From the NCBI RefSeq assembly GCF_010671605.1, contig NZ_JAABOO010000002.1, positions 310,001 through 374,000 of the forward strand: DNA of 64,000 bases, in the 5' to 3' direction. The stretch is from Leptobacterium flavescens. GTDB taxonomy: Bacteria > Bacteroidota > Bacteroidia > Flavobacteriales > Flavobacteriaceae. A program made the position numbers and the translations under genes. Below are positions 1 to 7,075 of the stretch, piece by piece; within the stretch, counting starts at the first letter, position 1; each line of letters begins with the position of its first letter. Below the pieces are notes generated by a model that had not been told where the DNA came from, ran no database searches, and saw only the letters and a list, made by a program, of their open reading frames with translations.

Positions 1-29
1 TCTTTAGGTTTAACCTAAAACCTTTTGTG

Positions 30-218
30 ATGACAACAACCAAAACCACTAAGTATAAAAGCTCCAATGCTATCTATGGCCTTGGCGTTATCGGTGCTGC
101 CGTATATTACCTTCAGCTGGCCGGAAGTTTTTGGGCCGGACTCCTCGGTTTGCTTAAAGCCTTTGTATGGCCTGCATTCCTGGTATACGAACTCTTTACC
201 TATTTAAAAGTAGTTTAA
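30..218 (+). CDS. Small two-helix membrane protein, unknown function
   Basis: Encodes about 62 residues, almost all of it two hydrophobic segments (roughly residues 14-34 and 37-57) rich in Gly, Ala, Leu and aromatics, after a short basic N-terminus (TTTKTTKYKSS). It is therefore probably an inner-membrane protein. A GTG lies one codon upstream; I chose the ATG at 30. The next gene, an MFS transporter, begins 35 bases after the stop on the same strand, so the two may be co-transcribed. I do not recognise a family. Reality of the gene is supported mainly by its coherent membrane-protein composition and its position. Confidence 0.6.
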   Translation: MTTTKTTKYKSSNAIYGLGVIGAAVYYLQLAGSFWAGLLGLLKAFVWPAFLVYELFTYLKVV

Positions 219-253
219 AAGGAAATGCTGATTTTTTAACCTACATTTGCCCA

Positions 254-1468
254 ATGCAAAAAAAGCTTTCCCAGTTTGAGTTTATCGCTTTAATGGCATC
301 CTTAATGTCGATTGTAGCCCTGGCTATTGATGCCCTGCTGCCTGCACTCGATATTATTGGTGTTTCCATAGCCACAACCAATACCAGCGATAATCAGTTG
401 CTTATTACCATGATCTTTCTCGGCCTGGGTGTCGGTCCGCTTATTTTCGGCCCCGTATCCGACAGTCTCGGAAGAAAACCTGTGGTATATATGGGATTTG
501 CCCTTTTTATTATTGCCAGTATCATCTGCGTGCTTTCCGATAACCTTACCACCATGGTTGCCGGACGTATCCTCCAGGGAATCGGGCTATCTGCCCCGCG
601 TACCATCAGTATTGCCATGATACGCGATACCTATAGCGGCGATTATATGGCCCGGATCGTTTCGTTTGTTACCGTAGTCTTTATTCTCGTACCCATCGTG
701 GCTCCTGCTGTCGGGAAATTTATCCTGGACCGCTACAGCTGGCAGGCTATCTTTTATGTACAGCTCTTTTTTAGTGTTTTGGTATCGTTCTGGTTCTGGA
801 AACGACAACCGGAAACCCTTGTGCCGGAACGGCGGGAAAAGTTTACCGCCCGTATCTTTACCAATGGTTTTAAGGAATTGATCAAATACAAGATCACCAT
901 AGCCTTTACCCTGATCTCAGGTTTTATTGTGGGGTCCTTCCTCGTATATCTCAGTACTTCCCAGCATATTTTTGAGGTACAGTACGAGATGGAAGATAAA
1001 TTCCCCTATATCTTTGCCCTCCTGGCTATTTCCATCGGGACGGCCACCTTTTTAAACGGGACCCTCGTACTGAAATACGGGATGCAAAAGATCATCTCCA
1101 CCTCTATTTACGCTTTTTTCGGGATCTCTCTCCTTTATATTTTACTGTATCACAATGCACCCAATCCGCCGGTATGGGTCCTCCTGAGCTTTTTTGCTTT
1201 GCAGTTCTTTGCTATCGGCTTTATTTTTGGGAACCTGAGGGCCATGGCCATGCAGCCTGTCGGGCATATTGCAGGTATTGCAGCGGCGATTACCGGTTTT
1301 GTTTCCACACTTATGGCGGTACCCATCAGTACGTATATCGGAGCCTTTGTAACCGATAGCGCCCTTCCGCTTTTTATTGGTTTTCTGAGTTGTGCGAGTA
1401 TCTCAATCCTGATCCTCCTCTATCTGAAATGGGATCAAAGAAAAGTAGTTTTAAAAGGAGAAGCTTAA
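254..1468 (+). CDS. MFS transporter, Bcr/CflA drug-resistance type
   Basis: A 404-residue integral membrane protein with about twelve hydrophobic helices. The loop after helix 2 carries the MFS motif A pattern (GPVSDSLGRKP), and the conserved Asp after helix 1 (VALAIDALLPALDII) matches the Bcr/CflA drug:H+ antiporter group. The likely role is proton-driven export of small molecules or drugs across the inner membrane; the substrate cannot be read from sequence. The frame stays open upstream to 167, but MQKKLSQFEF at 254 gives the normal family N-terminus and avoids overlapping the preceding gene. Its stop overlaps by 4 bases the stop of the convergent response regulator. Confidence 0.9.
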   Translation: MQKKLSQFEFIALMASLMSIVALAIDALLPALDIIGVSIATTNTSDNQLLITMIFLGLGVGPLIFGPVSDSLGRKPVVYMGFALFIIASIICVLSDNLTTMVAGRILQGIGLSAPRTISIAMIRDTYSGDYMARIVSFVTVVFILVPIVAPAVGKFILDRYSWQAIFYVQLFFSVLVSFWFWKRQPETLVPERREKFTARIFTNGFKELIKYKITIAFTLISGFIVGSFLVYLSTSQHIFEVQYEMEDKFPYIFALLAISIGTATFLNGTLVLKYGMQKIISTSIYAFFGISLLYILLYHNAPNPPVWVLLSFFALQFFAIGFIFGNLRAMAMQPVGHIAGIAAAITGFVSTLMAVPISTYIGAFVTDSALPLFIGFLSCASISILILLYLKWDQRKVVLKGEA

Positions 1469-2217
1469 TTTCCTTCAAACCAGTCTTTAAAAACACCTAC
1501 TTTTTCCCGGCTTACGACCACATCTTTATCCGTTTTAGCCTTAAGTACCAGTTTCAGGCGCCTGTTAGAATAAACCAGTACATCTTCAATGGCATTGATA
1601 TGCACAATAAAACTGCGGTTGACCCTGAAAAAACTTTTGGGATCCAGTAGCTCCTCCAGAGATTCCAGCTTGTATTCTATCATATACTTCTTTCCGCTGC
1701 TGTTTACCAGGTAGGCATCCCGTCCTTCGGCATAGAAAAAGTCGATGTCCTCGGTCTTTACAGAGTTCAGGTGATTTCCAAGTCGCACCAGAAAACGGTT
1801 TTTATAGGCTTTGCCGGAGATCTTTTTTACAGCCTCCTGCATATTCCCGCCCAGTTGGGAACGCATGGCCTGCAGTTTTTTTAAGGCTTTGGAGAGATCG
1901 GTAAAAGTTACCGGCTTTAGAAGATAGTCTATACTGTTTACCTTAAAGGCATCGATGGCAAATTCGTCGAAAGCAGTCGTAAAGATCACGGGTTTTTCCA
2001 CCTTTATCTCATTAAAGATCTCAAAGCTCAGCCCGTCGATCAGCTGTACATCCATAAAAAAGAGTTCCACTTCTTCCTGATGCTCAGGGATCCAGCTTAC
2101 ACTCTCGTCTATAGAGGAAAATCTGCCGATCACTTCTATATTCTCATCGTATTTTAACAGATATCGCTCCAGCTTTTCGGCTGCCAGCGGTTCATCTTCA
2201 ATGATTACTACCTTCAT
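1465..2217 (-). CDS. LytTR-family response regulator
   Basis: A 250-residue regulator with an N-terminal receiver domain and a C-terminal LytTR DNA-binding domain (about residues 145-248). Receiver landmarks are the acidic pocket IIEDEP near the start, the phospho-acceptor Asp in FFMDVQL, a Thr in FTTAFDEFA and Lys in LLKPVTF. The LytTR part shows FFRVNRSFIVHINAIEDV. It is the last gene of a three-gene operon, its start overlapping the degenerate kinase gene by 20 bases, so it is presumably phosphorylated by the intact kinase at 3226-4260. No target site can be named. Confidence 0.93.
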   Translation of the reverse strand: MKVVIIEDEPLAAEKLERYLLKYDENIEVIGRFSSIDESVSWIPEHQEEVELFFMDVQLIDGLSFEIFNEIKVEKPVIFTTAFDEFAIDAFKVNSIDYLLKPVTFTDLSKALKKLQAMRSQLGGNMQEAVKKISGKAYKNRFLVRLGNHLNSVKTEDIDFFYAEGRDAYLVNSSGKKYMIEYKLESLEELLDPKSFFRVNRSFIVHINAIEDVLVYSNRRLKLVLKAKTDKDVVVSREKVGVFKDWFEGN

Positions 2218-3229
2218 CTATTTTTAGTTTGGGTATTCTGATATATTTAAGAGGATCTGCCTCCCCTACTCCTACCTCTTTCTCAGTATAATACCGATAG
2301 GTATCTGCCAGTTCTTTCAGTTTATCATCATCCAGGCTGTAAACGATCTTCTCCTGGGGTTCATAGCAGAGTAAAAAATGATCTTCTTCTTCCTTTAACT
2401 CCAGTACCAGCTCGGTTTCGGAGGCGATTGTGCTTCGGATGATCTGTTCGATGGAAAAAAGCACGGCTCCAGGTACTATAAGCGTATCCATCACCGCTAT
2501 TTTACCCATTCTCAGCTTCCGGTACGGCAAATGACCGAACAAAAGGAGAAACTCATTCAGGATCTTTAATTCTTCACCCAAAGGTAGCAGTTCCCTGGTC
2601 TTTTTAGAAAGAATATAACGATATACTGCCGAAAAATGGTCTACGAGCAATTCCGCAGCATCCTTATCCTTTTTCATCAGGACAATAAGCGATTCCAGGC
2701 TTTCAAATAAGAGCGTCGGGTTGATCCCTCTTTTAAACTGATGGAAATCCTTCTCTACCGCATCCCTGGCCTGCAATTCCTGCTCCATTTTCTGAGTATT
2801 CGTCTTATAGAGGAACTGATGACTCAGATAGAGGATAAAATAGATCAGGGTAAAGATCGAAAAGATGATATTAAAGACAGCTAATTCGGAAAAGCTTGGG
2901 GTAAAACCCAGCACCCATTTAAAATAGGCATACATGTCTACCGATACCAGACTGATACAAACGATTACCGAAAGCAGGGCCTGTAATACGATCTTTAAGG
3001 CAAAGGATCTCGGTTGTTTGATGCGTTCAAAAAAGAAAAGCGAAAGACGGGAATATTCCTGGATAAGATAGGCCAGGCCAATACATACATAAAGTTCCTG
3101 CCCCAGGAATTCTTCCTTTAATTGCCCTACATTGTTATTGATCAGCAAAATAAGCAGATACACCAATATCCCACTGCATAGGGGGCTCAGGATCCTGAAC
3201 AGGGGATTATGTATAAAGAGTTTGTTCAT
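2198..3229 (-). CDS. Degenerate LytS/YehU-type sensor kinase (pseudokinase)
   Basis: A 343-residue membrane protein with four or so N-terminal helices (to about residue 135), a coiled-coil linker and a C-terminal region that aligns by position with the His_kinase domain of its neighbour. The phospho-acceptor motif, normally NPHFLFNSLN, reads INPTLLFESLE (residues 169-179), so the His is Thr. The N-box, normally VENAxKH, is replaced by SIEQIIRSTIAS, and no Gly-rich ATP lid is visible. It should not autophosphorylate or bind ATP in the usual way. The frame is intact and translationally coupled on both sides (4-base overlap upstream, 20-base overlap downstream), so a regulatory pseudokinase role, for example heterodimerising with the active kinase, is more likely than decay. 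Confidence 0.85.
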   Translation of the reverse strand: MNKLFIHNPLFRILSPLCSGILVYLLILLINNNVGQLKEEFLGQELYVCIGLAYLIQEYSRLSLFFFERIKQPRSFALKIVLQALLSVIVCISLVSVDMYAYFKWVLGFTPSFSELAVFNIIFSIFTLIYFILYLSHQFLYKTNTQKMEQELQARDAVEKDFHQFKRGINPTLLFESLESLIVLMKKDKDAAELLVDHFSAVYRYILSKKTRELLPLGEELKILNEFLLLFGHLPYRKLRMGKIAVMDTLIVPGAVLFSIEQIIRSTIASETELVLELKEEEDHFLLCYEPQEKIVYSLDDDKLKELADTYRYYTEKEVGVGEADPLKYIRIPKLKIDEGSNH

Positions 3230-4260
3230 TCTATAATAGGTAAATGCACACTGAATTCCTCGTCGTTAATGATCTCTATTTCTTTTTCCGCCAGCAAACG
3301 GTAACGGGAGGCAATATTGTTCAGGCCTATTTTAAAAGATTCCACCCTGTTCGGGCTGATGGTCTTATTGTTGCTAACGCTGATACGCCTGCCGTCGGAA
3401 TTGATACTGATATTCAATTTCTGACCGGACGACATCTGGTTGTGCTTTACGGCGTTTTCCACCAGCATTTGTAATGTTAAAGGCGGAACCCGGGTATTTA
3501 GCACATTCCCTGCTAATTCAATATCGAGAACCATATGATTACCGAAACGGGTCTTAAGCAGATAAGCGTAGGAATTCACAAAGGTGAGCTCTTCCTCTAC
3601 TGAGACCAGCCGGTCTTCATATACGTTTAATGTATACCGATAAGAATGTGCCAGTTCCCGGATAAAACGTTCCGCCTTCTTTATATCTTTAAACAAGAGA
3701 GATGATACCGTATTTATGCTGTTGAACAGAAAATGCGGACTCAATTGCGATTTTAAAGCAGCTAACTGCAATTCGGTTTGCTTGCGTTCCAGTTTTAGCT
3801 CCATGAGCTGGCCTTTGGCATACTGATAATAGGAATGCAAAGCAAAATAAACCACATTGTAGATCAGGGAGATAAAGAACAGAAGGATAGCCAGTTTAAG
3901 GACGATCTCATTCTGATGCTCCCAAAAGTTCTCCCCGCCCCCTCTCAGGTAAACAAACAGGTAAATGCCTGTTAGCCCCAGTAAAAAAGCAATTCCCGTA
4001 AGCGAAATAATACCGCCCAGTAAACGGAGACCGGTATGTTTTTTCCACGGGATGGCTTTGTTAAGAAGGTTGGAAAGTGCAGTCGCACTATAGGCAATAA
4101 AAATGCCCAGGAGTCCCGACAACAGGAGTTCTGTGACATTACGCTCTTCTATGAATTCCATAAAGAGGTAACTGAGGATCCCTAAAATGCAACCCGTAAA
4201 AACAATGATAAGATGTTTTTTCACTTTTGGCTGATCTATATGGTTAAAGCTAAGCTCCAT
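3226..4260 (-). CDS. LytS/YehU-family sensor histidine kinase
   Basis: A 344-residue kinase with four predicted membrane helices (about 17-150), a coiled coil (about 150-172), and an intact His_kinase domain: phospho-acceptor His176 in LSPHFLFNSINTV, the LRTRFGN-like conserved stretch LKTRFGNH, and an N-box LQMLVENAVKHNQ for ATP. The C-terminus has the GLNNIASRYRLL motif typical of the family. It is the first gene of the operon with the degenerate paralogue and the LytTR regulator. The input signal is unknown; there is no extracytoplasmic domain of any size, which suggests membrane-associated sensing. Confidence 0.92.
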   Translation of the reverse strand: MELSFNHIDQPKVKKHLIIVFTGCILGILSYLFMEFIEERNVTELLLSGLLGIFIAYSATALSNLLNKAIPWKKHTGLRLLGGIISLTGIAFLLGLTGIYLFVYLRGGGENFWEHQNEIVLKLAILLFFISLIYNVVYFALHSYYQYAKGQLMELKLERKQTELQLAALKSQLSPHFLFNSINTVSSLLFKDIKKAERFIRELAHSYRYTLNVYEDRLVSVEEELTFVNSYAYLLKTRFGNHMVLDIELAGNVLNTRVPPLTLQMLVENAVKHNQMSSGQKLNISINSDGRRISVSNNKTISPNRVESFKIGLNNIASRYRLLAEKEIEIINDEEFSVHLPIIE

Positions 4261-4385
4261 CCCACCAAAATAAACATTAATACTTTAAAATAAAATAATT
4301 AAAGCGGCGGGAGGAAGCGATAGCAACATCAATCTCTAACAGATTCTGATAATCTTTTGTTTTTTACGCTCGGGGGAAAAGATTT

Positions 4386-4439
4386 CGGATGGTATGAACA
4401 TTTCCAATTCTCAAATCGAATCGGAAATGTTCAGCATCC
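4386..4439 (-). terminator. Large inverted repeat downstream of the SDHY-repeat gene
   Basis: Perfect 11-base arms TGAACATTTCC (4395-4405) and GGAAATGTTCA (4423-4433), extended outward by the partly matching CGGATGG and CATCCCG. The hairpin lies 27 bases beyond the stop of the minus-strand repeat protein and is followed on that strand by a short pyrimidine run (TCTTTTCCCC). A terminator is the simplest reading; its 17-base loop is long for one. Confidence 0.5.
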
Positions 4440-4466
4440 CGGTTCAGGCTATTTATTGGTTGTTTT

Positions 4467-5912
4467 TTAATCTATGGCCTTTACAGCTCTTCCGTAGTAA
4501 GTGTCGGACGAAATACTCTTACACGCACTTCTGTAGGCATCCTTTACACTGCTTCCAGCACTTCTTACTTTGGAAGCATATGATACTAAGGCTTGCGACA
4601 GATAGTGGTCGGATCTGATACTGGAGGCCGCCTGAAAGATCTTGATCATCTGGCCGTCGGTTAGGTTTTCCTTTGCAAGTGCTTTCAGTACTTCTGAAGC
4701 ATGATGATCTGATCTCACCGTACTGAGGGCTCTGAGCAAGACATCGAGGTTGTTTCCTTTAAGGTCCTGCTGTTTGATGACCCTTTTTAAAGTACCGGAC
4801 ATATAGTGATCGGAATCTACTGTAGTTCCGGCCAACTGCAATAGATCACTCAACGTACCGCTGTCCAGTTTCTTATCCAGTAATTTATTTAATACCTGAG
4901 TAGTATAATGATCGGATTGAATATCATCCAGAGTTCCGATCAGGGTTTTGTAATTAGCATCCGAAAGGTTTGGTAAGGCAAGCGCTTTGATAAGTACCCC
5001 GCTCTTGTAATGATCAGACTTGATCCTTCCCGAAGTCTGAAGCAACAGGTTCATATTGTTGCTGTTAAGGGTACGCTCTTTCATCATTACCTTAAGTACC
5101 TGCGACTTGTAATGATCGGAATTAATGGTTTTGGTGACCTCAAATAGTTTGGTGATCTGATCGTCTGATAGTTTAGCATCGTTAATAGCCGATTTAAGTA
5201 CTTCGGACTGATAGTGGTCGGAGTTGATATTACTCGCGGCTCTGATATAGGCGGAAGTCACCTCGTTGGAAGCAAAGAACTTCCTTTGATCGTGCTTAAG
5301 GATCTTAGCCAGGTAATGATCTGATTTTACTTCTTCTCCTGCCTGATCCAATACGGAAACCATTTCCCGGTTACTCAGGTTCTTATCCAACAGAAGCTGG
5401 ATATAGTGAGCTTTTACGTAATTGCTGTCAATATTACCTACTTCTCTCAGTACCGCATTTGCACCGCCCTGATTATAAAAACGGTTTACACGCTGTTTAG
5501 CAGCAATGGTAGTCGTTCTCACAATCTCGGGCAGTATCTCCGCCAGCCATTTTCTTCCTTCAGGCTCAAATCCTTTGTCTGAAGAACCTACATAGTATTT
5601 TTTGATCAGTCTGTTCCCATCGGCTTCGATAAGGATACGGCGTCTGCTTCCGAATGCCGATTTCCTGATCTCCAGAAAACCTCCGTCCGAAATGGCTACC
5701 ACATCCTTGTCGTCGTCAGACAGGGTGATCTCGCCTTCATATTCGATAGAGAAGTTTTTGGTAAGTCCGTCTTTTACTTTAATGGTTGTTTTTCCGTTAC
5801 TGCGGTGTACATTATAAGAAACCTGCGCCTCTACTCCTGTTGATGAGATCAGGAAAAGCGCAAGGGTAAGTTTAATTGCAGTAGTTACAATAATTCTCGA
5901 TAGTTGGCTCAT
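4467..5912 (-). CDS. Secreted alpha-solenoid protein with 34-residue SDHY repeats
   Basis: A 481-residue protein with a signal peptide (residues 1-30, cleavage after VEAQ), an N-terminal region of about 130 residues that looks beta-rich (alternating hydrophobics, IEYEGEITLSDDD), and a C-terminal array of about ten 34-residue units. The SDH(Y/H) signature falls at residues 197, 231, 265, 299, 333, 367, 401 and 434, with degenerate units at 163 and 469. Each unit reads roughly I-x-SDHY-x-S-x-VL, then two helices, so a HEAT-like alpha-solenoid facing the periplasm or cell surface is likely. Solenoids generally bind proteins or peptides; no enzymatic motif is present. It is monocistronic, with a hairpin downstream. 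Confidence 0.85.
   Translation of the reverse strand: MSQLSRIIVTTAIKLTLALFLISSTGVEAQVSYNVHRSNGKTTIKVKDGLTKNFSIEYEGEITLSDDDKDVVAISDGGFLEIRKSAFGSRRRILIEADGNRLIKKYYVGSSDKGFEPEGRKWLAEILPEIVRTTTIAAKQRVNRFYNQGGANAVLREVGNIDSNYVKAHYIQLLLDKNLSNREMVSVLDQAGEEVKSDHYLAKILKHDQRKFFASNEVTSAYIRAASNINSDHYQSEVLKSAINDAKLSDDQITKLFEVTKTINSDHYKSQVLKVMMKERTLNSNNMNLLLQTSGRIKSDHYKSGVLIKALALPNLSDANYKTLIGTLDDIQSDHYTTQVLNKLLDKKLDSGTLSDLLQLAGTTVDSDHYMSGTLKRVIKQQDLKGNNLDVLLRALSTVRSDHHASEVLKALAKENLTDGQMIKIFQAASSIRSDHYLSQALVSYASKVRSAGSSVKDAYRSACKSISSDTYYGRAVKAID
4470..5432 (-). repeat. In-gene tandem repeat, 102 bp period
   Basis: The coding repeat array of the SDHY protein. Signature spacings are 34, 34, 34, 34, 34, 34 and 33 residues, so the period is essentially fixed at 102 bases. 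DNA copies have diverged (different codons for the same SDHY), meaning the array is old and under protein-level constraint rather than a recent expansion. Confidence 0.85.
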
Positions 5913-6072
5913 GATTGTTCGTTTTTTGATTTTTTATTACACAGCAAAGATGCAATGCCTTTACCATCTTATAAAATGAAATGTATTGAATTGTACGACT
6001 TATGTAGTGAATTGTACGTGGGGTTGGTTTTTAGTTGTTGGTTGATGGTTGGTGGTTGGTGGTTGTTTGTTG

Positions 6073-6103
6073 TTAGTATTGAGTACAAAGTAATGAGTAT
6101 TGA
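6073..6103 (+). repeat. AGTATTGAGTACAAAGT intergenic motif, copy 1
   Basis: Reads as linked variants of GAGTATTGAGTA. Related copies lie near 6246-6262 (interrupted by the palindrome at 6263), 9283-9311 and 15351-15375, always between genes and near other repeats. An inverted form (ATTACTCATTACTCATTGC) is at about 9505-9528. Function unknown. Confidence 0.6.
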
Positions 6104-6120
6104 GATTGATTGTTTGATTT

Positions 6121-6170
6121 GTCATCTCGAGTATCTCGACTACGCTCGATACAGGCTCGTCGAGAGGTGG
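6121..6170 (+). repeat. TCGA-rich dispersed repeat, copy 1
   Basis: Contains ATCTCGACTACGCTCGATA followed by CAGGCTCGTCGAGA. The internal TCGA and CTCG/CGAG elements allow several small stems. A second copy at 6298-6347 is nearly identical over about 45 bases, differing only near the ends, which marks this as a mobile or actively homogenised intergenic repeat. Confidence 0.8.
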
Positions 6171-6202
6171 AACCTGGTTGTTAGTTGGTTGTTGTTAGTA
6201 TT

Positions 6203-6218
6203 GTCCCCTTGAGGGGAC
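6203..6218. repeat. Hairpin GTCCCC-TTGA-GGGGAC
   Basis: A perfect six-base stem with a four-base loop inside the repeat zone, followed by CTTAGGGGTGTG. There is no adjacent gene end it could terminate, so it is listed as part of the intergenic repeat mosaic. Confidence 0.55.
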
Positions 6219-6262
6219 CTTAGGGGTGTGTTTTTAGTTGGTGGTTAGTATTAAGTACAAAG

Positions 6263-6280
6263 TCCCGATAGCTATCGGGA
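6263..6280. repeat. Perfect 18-base palindrome inside a repeat motif
   Basis: TCCCGATAGCTATCGGGA is perfectly self-complementary. It splits a copy of the AGTATTRAGTACAAAGT motif (6246-6262) from its TGAGTAGTGAG continuation, as if inserted into it or as if the motif had grown around it. Confidence 0.65.
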
Positions 6281-6297
6281 TGAGTAGTGAGAAGAAT

Positions 6298-6347
6298 GTC
6301 ACTTCGAGCATCTCGACTACGCTCGATACAGGCTCGTCGAGAAGTTG
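6298..6347 (+). repeat. TCGA-rich dispersed repeat, copy 2
   Basis: Second copy of the unit at 6121-6170, sharing the core ATCTCGACTACGCTCGATA and CAGGCTCGTCGAGA. Same orientation, 177 bases away. Confidence 0.8.
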
Positions 6348-6446
6348 GGATTTGAGATTTAGTTGTTTGTTGTTTCTCCTACGCCAAGGCTATGGAGTAC
6401 ATGGGTTGATGGTTGTTTGTTGATGGTATTAATATTAAAAGGGAAG

Positions 6447-6520
6447 TCATCGCGAGCGTAGCGAAGCGATCCCACCATGTAATTGAAAAGACTATTTCGT
6501 CACTTCACTCCTCGTAAGGA
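6447..6520. repeat. Short GTCATCGCGAGC inverted-arm unit (U1)
   Basis: Left arm GTCATCGCGAGCGTAGCGAA then GCGATCCC, a 16-base AT-rich spacer, and a right arm (about 6491-6520) containing TTCGTCACTTCACTCCTCGT that is the inverted, diverged form of the left. Each arm can also fold alone (ATCGC pairing with GCGAT). It has the same arms as those flanking the GIY-YIG gene but no gene inside. Confidence 0.8.
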
Positions 6521-6533
6521 TATGAGGAAACAA

Positions 6534-6945
6534 TCATTGCGAACGAAGTGAAGCAATCCCTCCGTCACATTACTTAAGTGATAATATCTATATTTTTATT
6601 AATATTACAATTGTGAGAAAATACCACATCTATATAATCACTAATAAAAACAATACTGTACTATATACGGGAGTTACTTCAAATCTTACAAAAAGGATTT
6701 ATCAGCATAAAGTCAAAGCATATAAAAGTTTCTCTTCAAGATATAACTGCAATAAACTGGTATATTTTGAAGAACACAGTAATATGAGAGCTGCAATAGC
6801 CAGAGAGAAACAGATCAAAGCTGGTAGCAGACGGAAAAAGGAGCAGTTGATAAATTCTATAAACCCCGAATGGAATGACCTTTCCGATGGATGGCTATTC
6901 TATTTTAGTTGAAAGATTACTTCGTCGCTTTGCTCCTCGTAATAC
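6534..6945 (+). mobile_element. Putative GIY-YIG element bounded by inverted arms (U2)
   Basis: The left arm at 6534-6561 (ATCATTGCGAACGAAGTGAA followed by GCAATCCC) and the right arm at about 6909-6945 (GATTACTTCGTCGCTTTGCT followed by CCTCGTAAT) are inverted, diverged copies of one sequence. The GIY-YIG gene fills the space between them, and its TGA stop falls at the border of the right arm. Compact units with the same arms but only a 15-base AT-rich spacer lie at 6447-6520, 6957-7033 and 9406-9480. I infer that the 412-base unit may be the complete form of a small element and the others internally deleted forms. Target-site duplications were not evident. Confidence 0.5.
6613..6912 (+). CDS. 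GIY-YIG family nuclease, short stand-alone form
   Basis: A 99-residue single-domain protein. Motifs in order are HIYIIT (the GIY position, residues 5-10), LYTGVT (the YIG position, 17-22), Arg28 in TKRIYQHK, and Glu65 in AIAREKQIK, the expected metal-binding Glu, with a C-terminal NPEWNDL typical of the small UvrC-like/URI family. All catalytic positions seem present, so an active DNA endonuclease is plausible. No second DNA-binding domain is attached. The start is a GTG; no in-frame ATG lies nearby. It stands alone, embedded in repeats whose arms flank it on both sides, which is the main clue to its role. These small nucleases are otherwise of unknown function. Confidence 0.9.
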   Translation: MRKYHIYIITNKNNTVLYTGVTSNLTKRIYQHKVKAYKSFSSRYNCNKLVYFEEHSNMRAAIAREKQIKAGSRRKKEQLINSINPEWNDLSDGWLFYFS

Positions 6946-6956
6946 ACAAAACGAAT

Positions 6957-7033
6957 ATCATTGCGGGTATAACGAAGCGATCCCTTCATATTATTAAAAA
7001 GATTACTTCGTCGTTTCACTCCTCGTAATGACC
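6957..7033. repeat. Short inverted-arm unit (U3)
   Basis: Left arm ATCATTGCGGGTATAACGAA then GCGATCCC, a spacer of about 14 AT-rich bases, and right arm GATTACTTCGTCGTTTCACT then CCTCGTAATGAC (to about 7032). The right arm is almost identical to those at 6911-6943 and 9450-9480. Confidence 0.8.
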
Positions 7034-7041
7034 TTAAGGAA

Positions 7042-7072
7042 TGTCATTGCAAACATAATAGAGCGATCCTAC
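7042..7072. repeat. Single left arm of the same repeat (U4)
   Basis: TGTCATTGCAAACATAATAG followed by AGCGATCCT resembles a left arm, but the flavoprotein gene ends at 7076 and no right arm follows. It is either a truncated unit or one that has decayed next to the gene. Confidence 0.6.
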
Positions 7073-7075
7073 AAA

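Larger units (their letters stand above)
5913..6612. other. Repeat-rich intergenic region
   Basis: About 700 bases without a convincing gene. After the promoter region of the SDHY-repeat gene, the sequence becomes low-complexity (TTGGTGGTTGGTGG-like) and holds several repeat families that recur elsewhere in the window: an AGTATTGAGTACAAAGT-type motif, two copies of a TCGA-rich unit, an 18-base palindrome, a GTCCCC/GGGGAC hairpin and the GTCATTGCGAGC-type arms described separately. The short open frames here simply read through these repeats. Confidence 0.8.

Noticed and set aside
167-253. Longer N-terminus for the MFS transporter
   Set aside because: It would overlap the preceding small gene and add residues not typical of the family; the ATG at 254 starts directly at the first helix.
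6613-6912. GIY-YIG gene as a homing endonuclease in a group I intron
   Set aside because: There is no interrupted host gene and no intron-like structure; the nuclease gene stands free between repeat arms.
5913-7075. Possible CRISPR array in the repeat-rich gaps
   Set aside because: Repeats have no constant spacing or unique spacers of equal length and no cas genes are near; they are inverted pairs and dispersed motifs.
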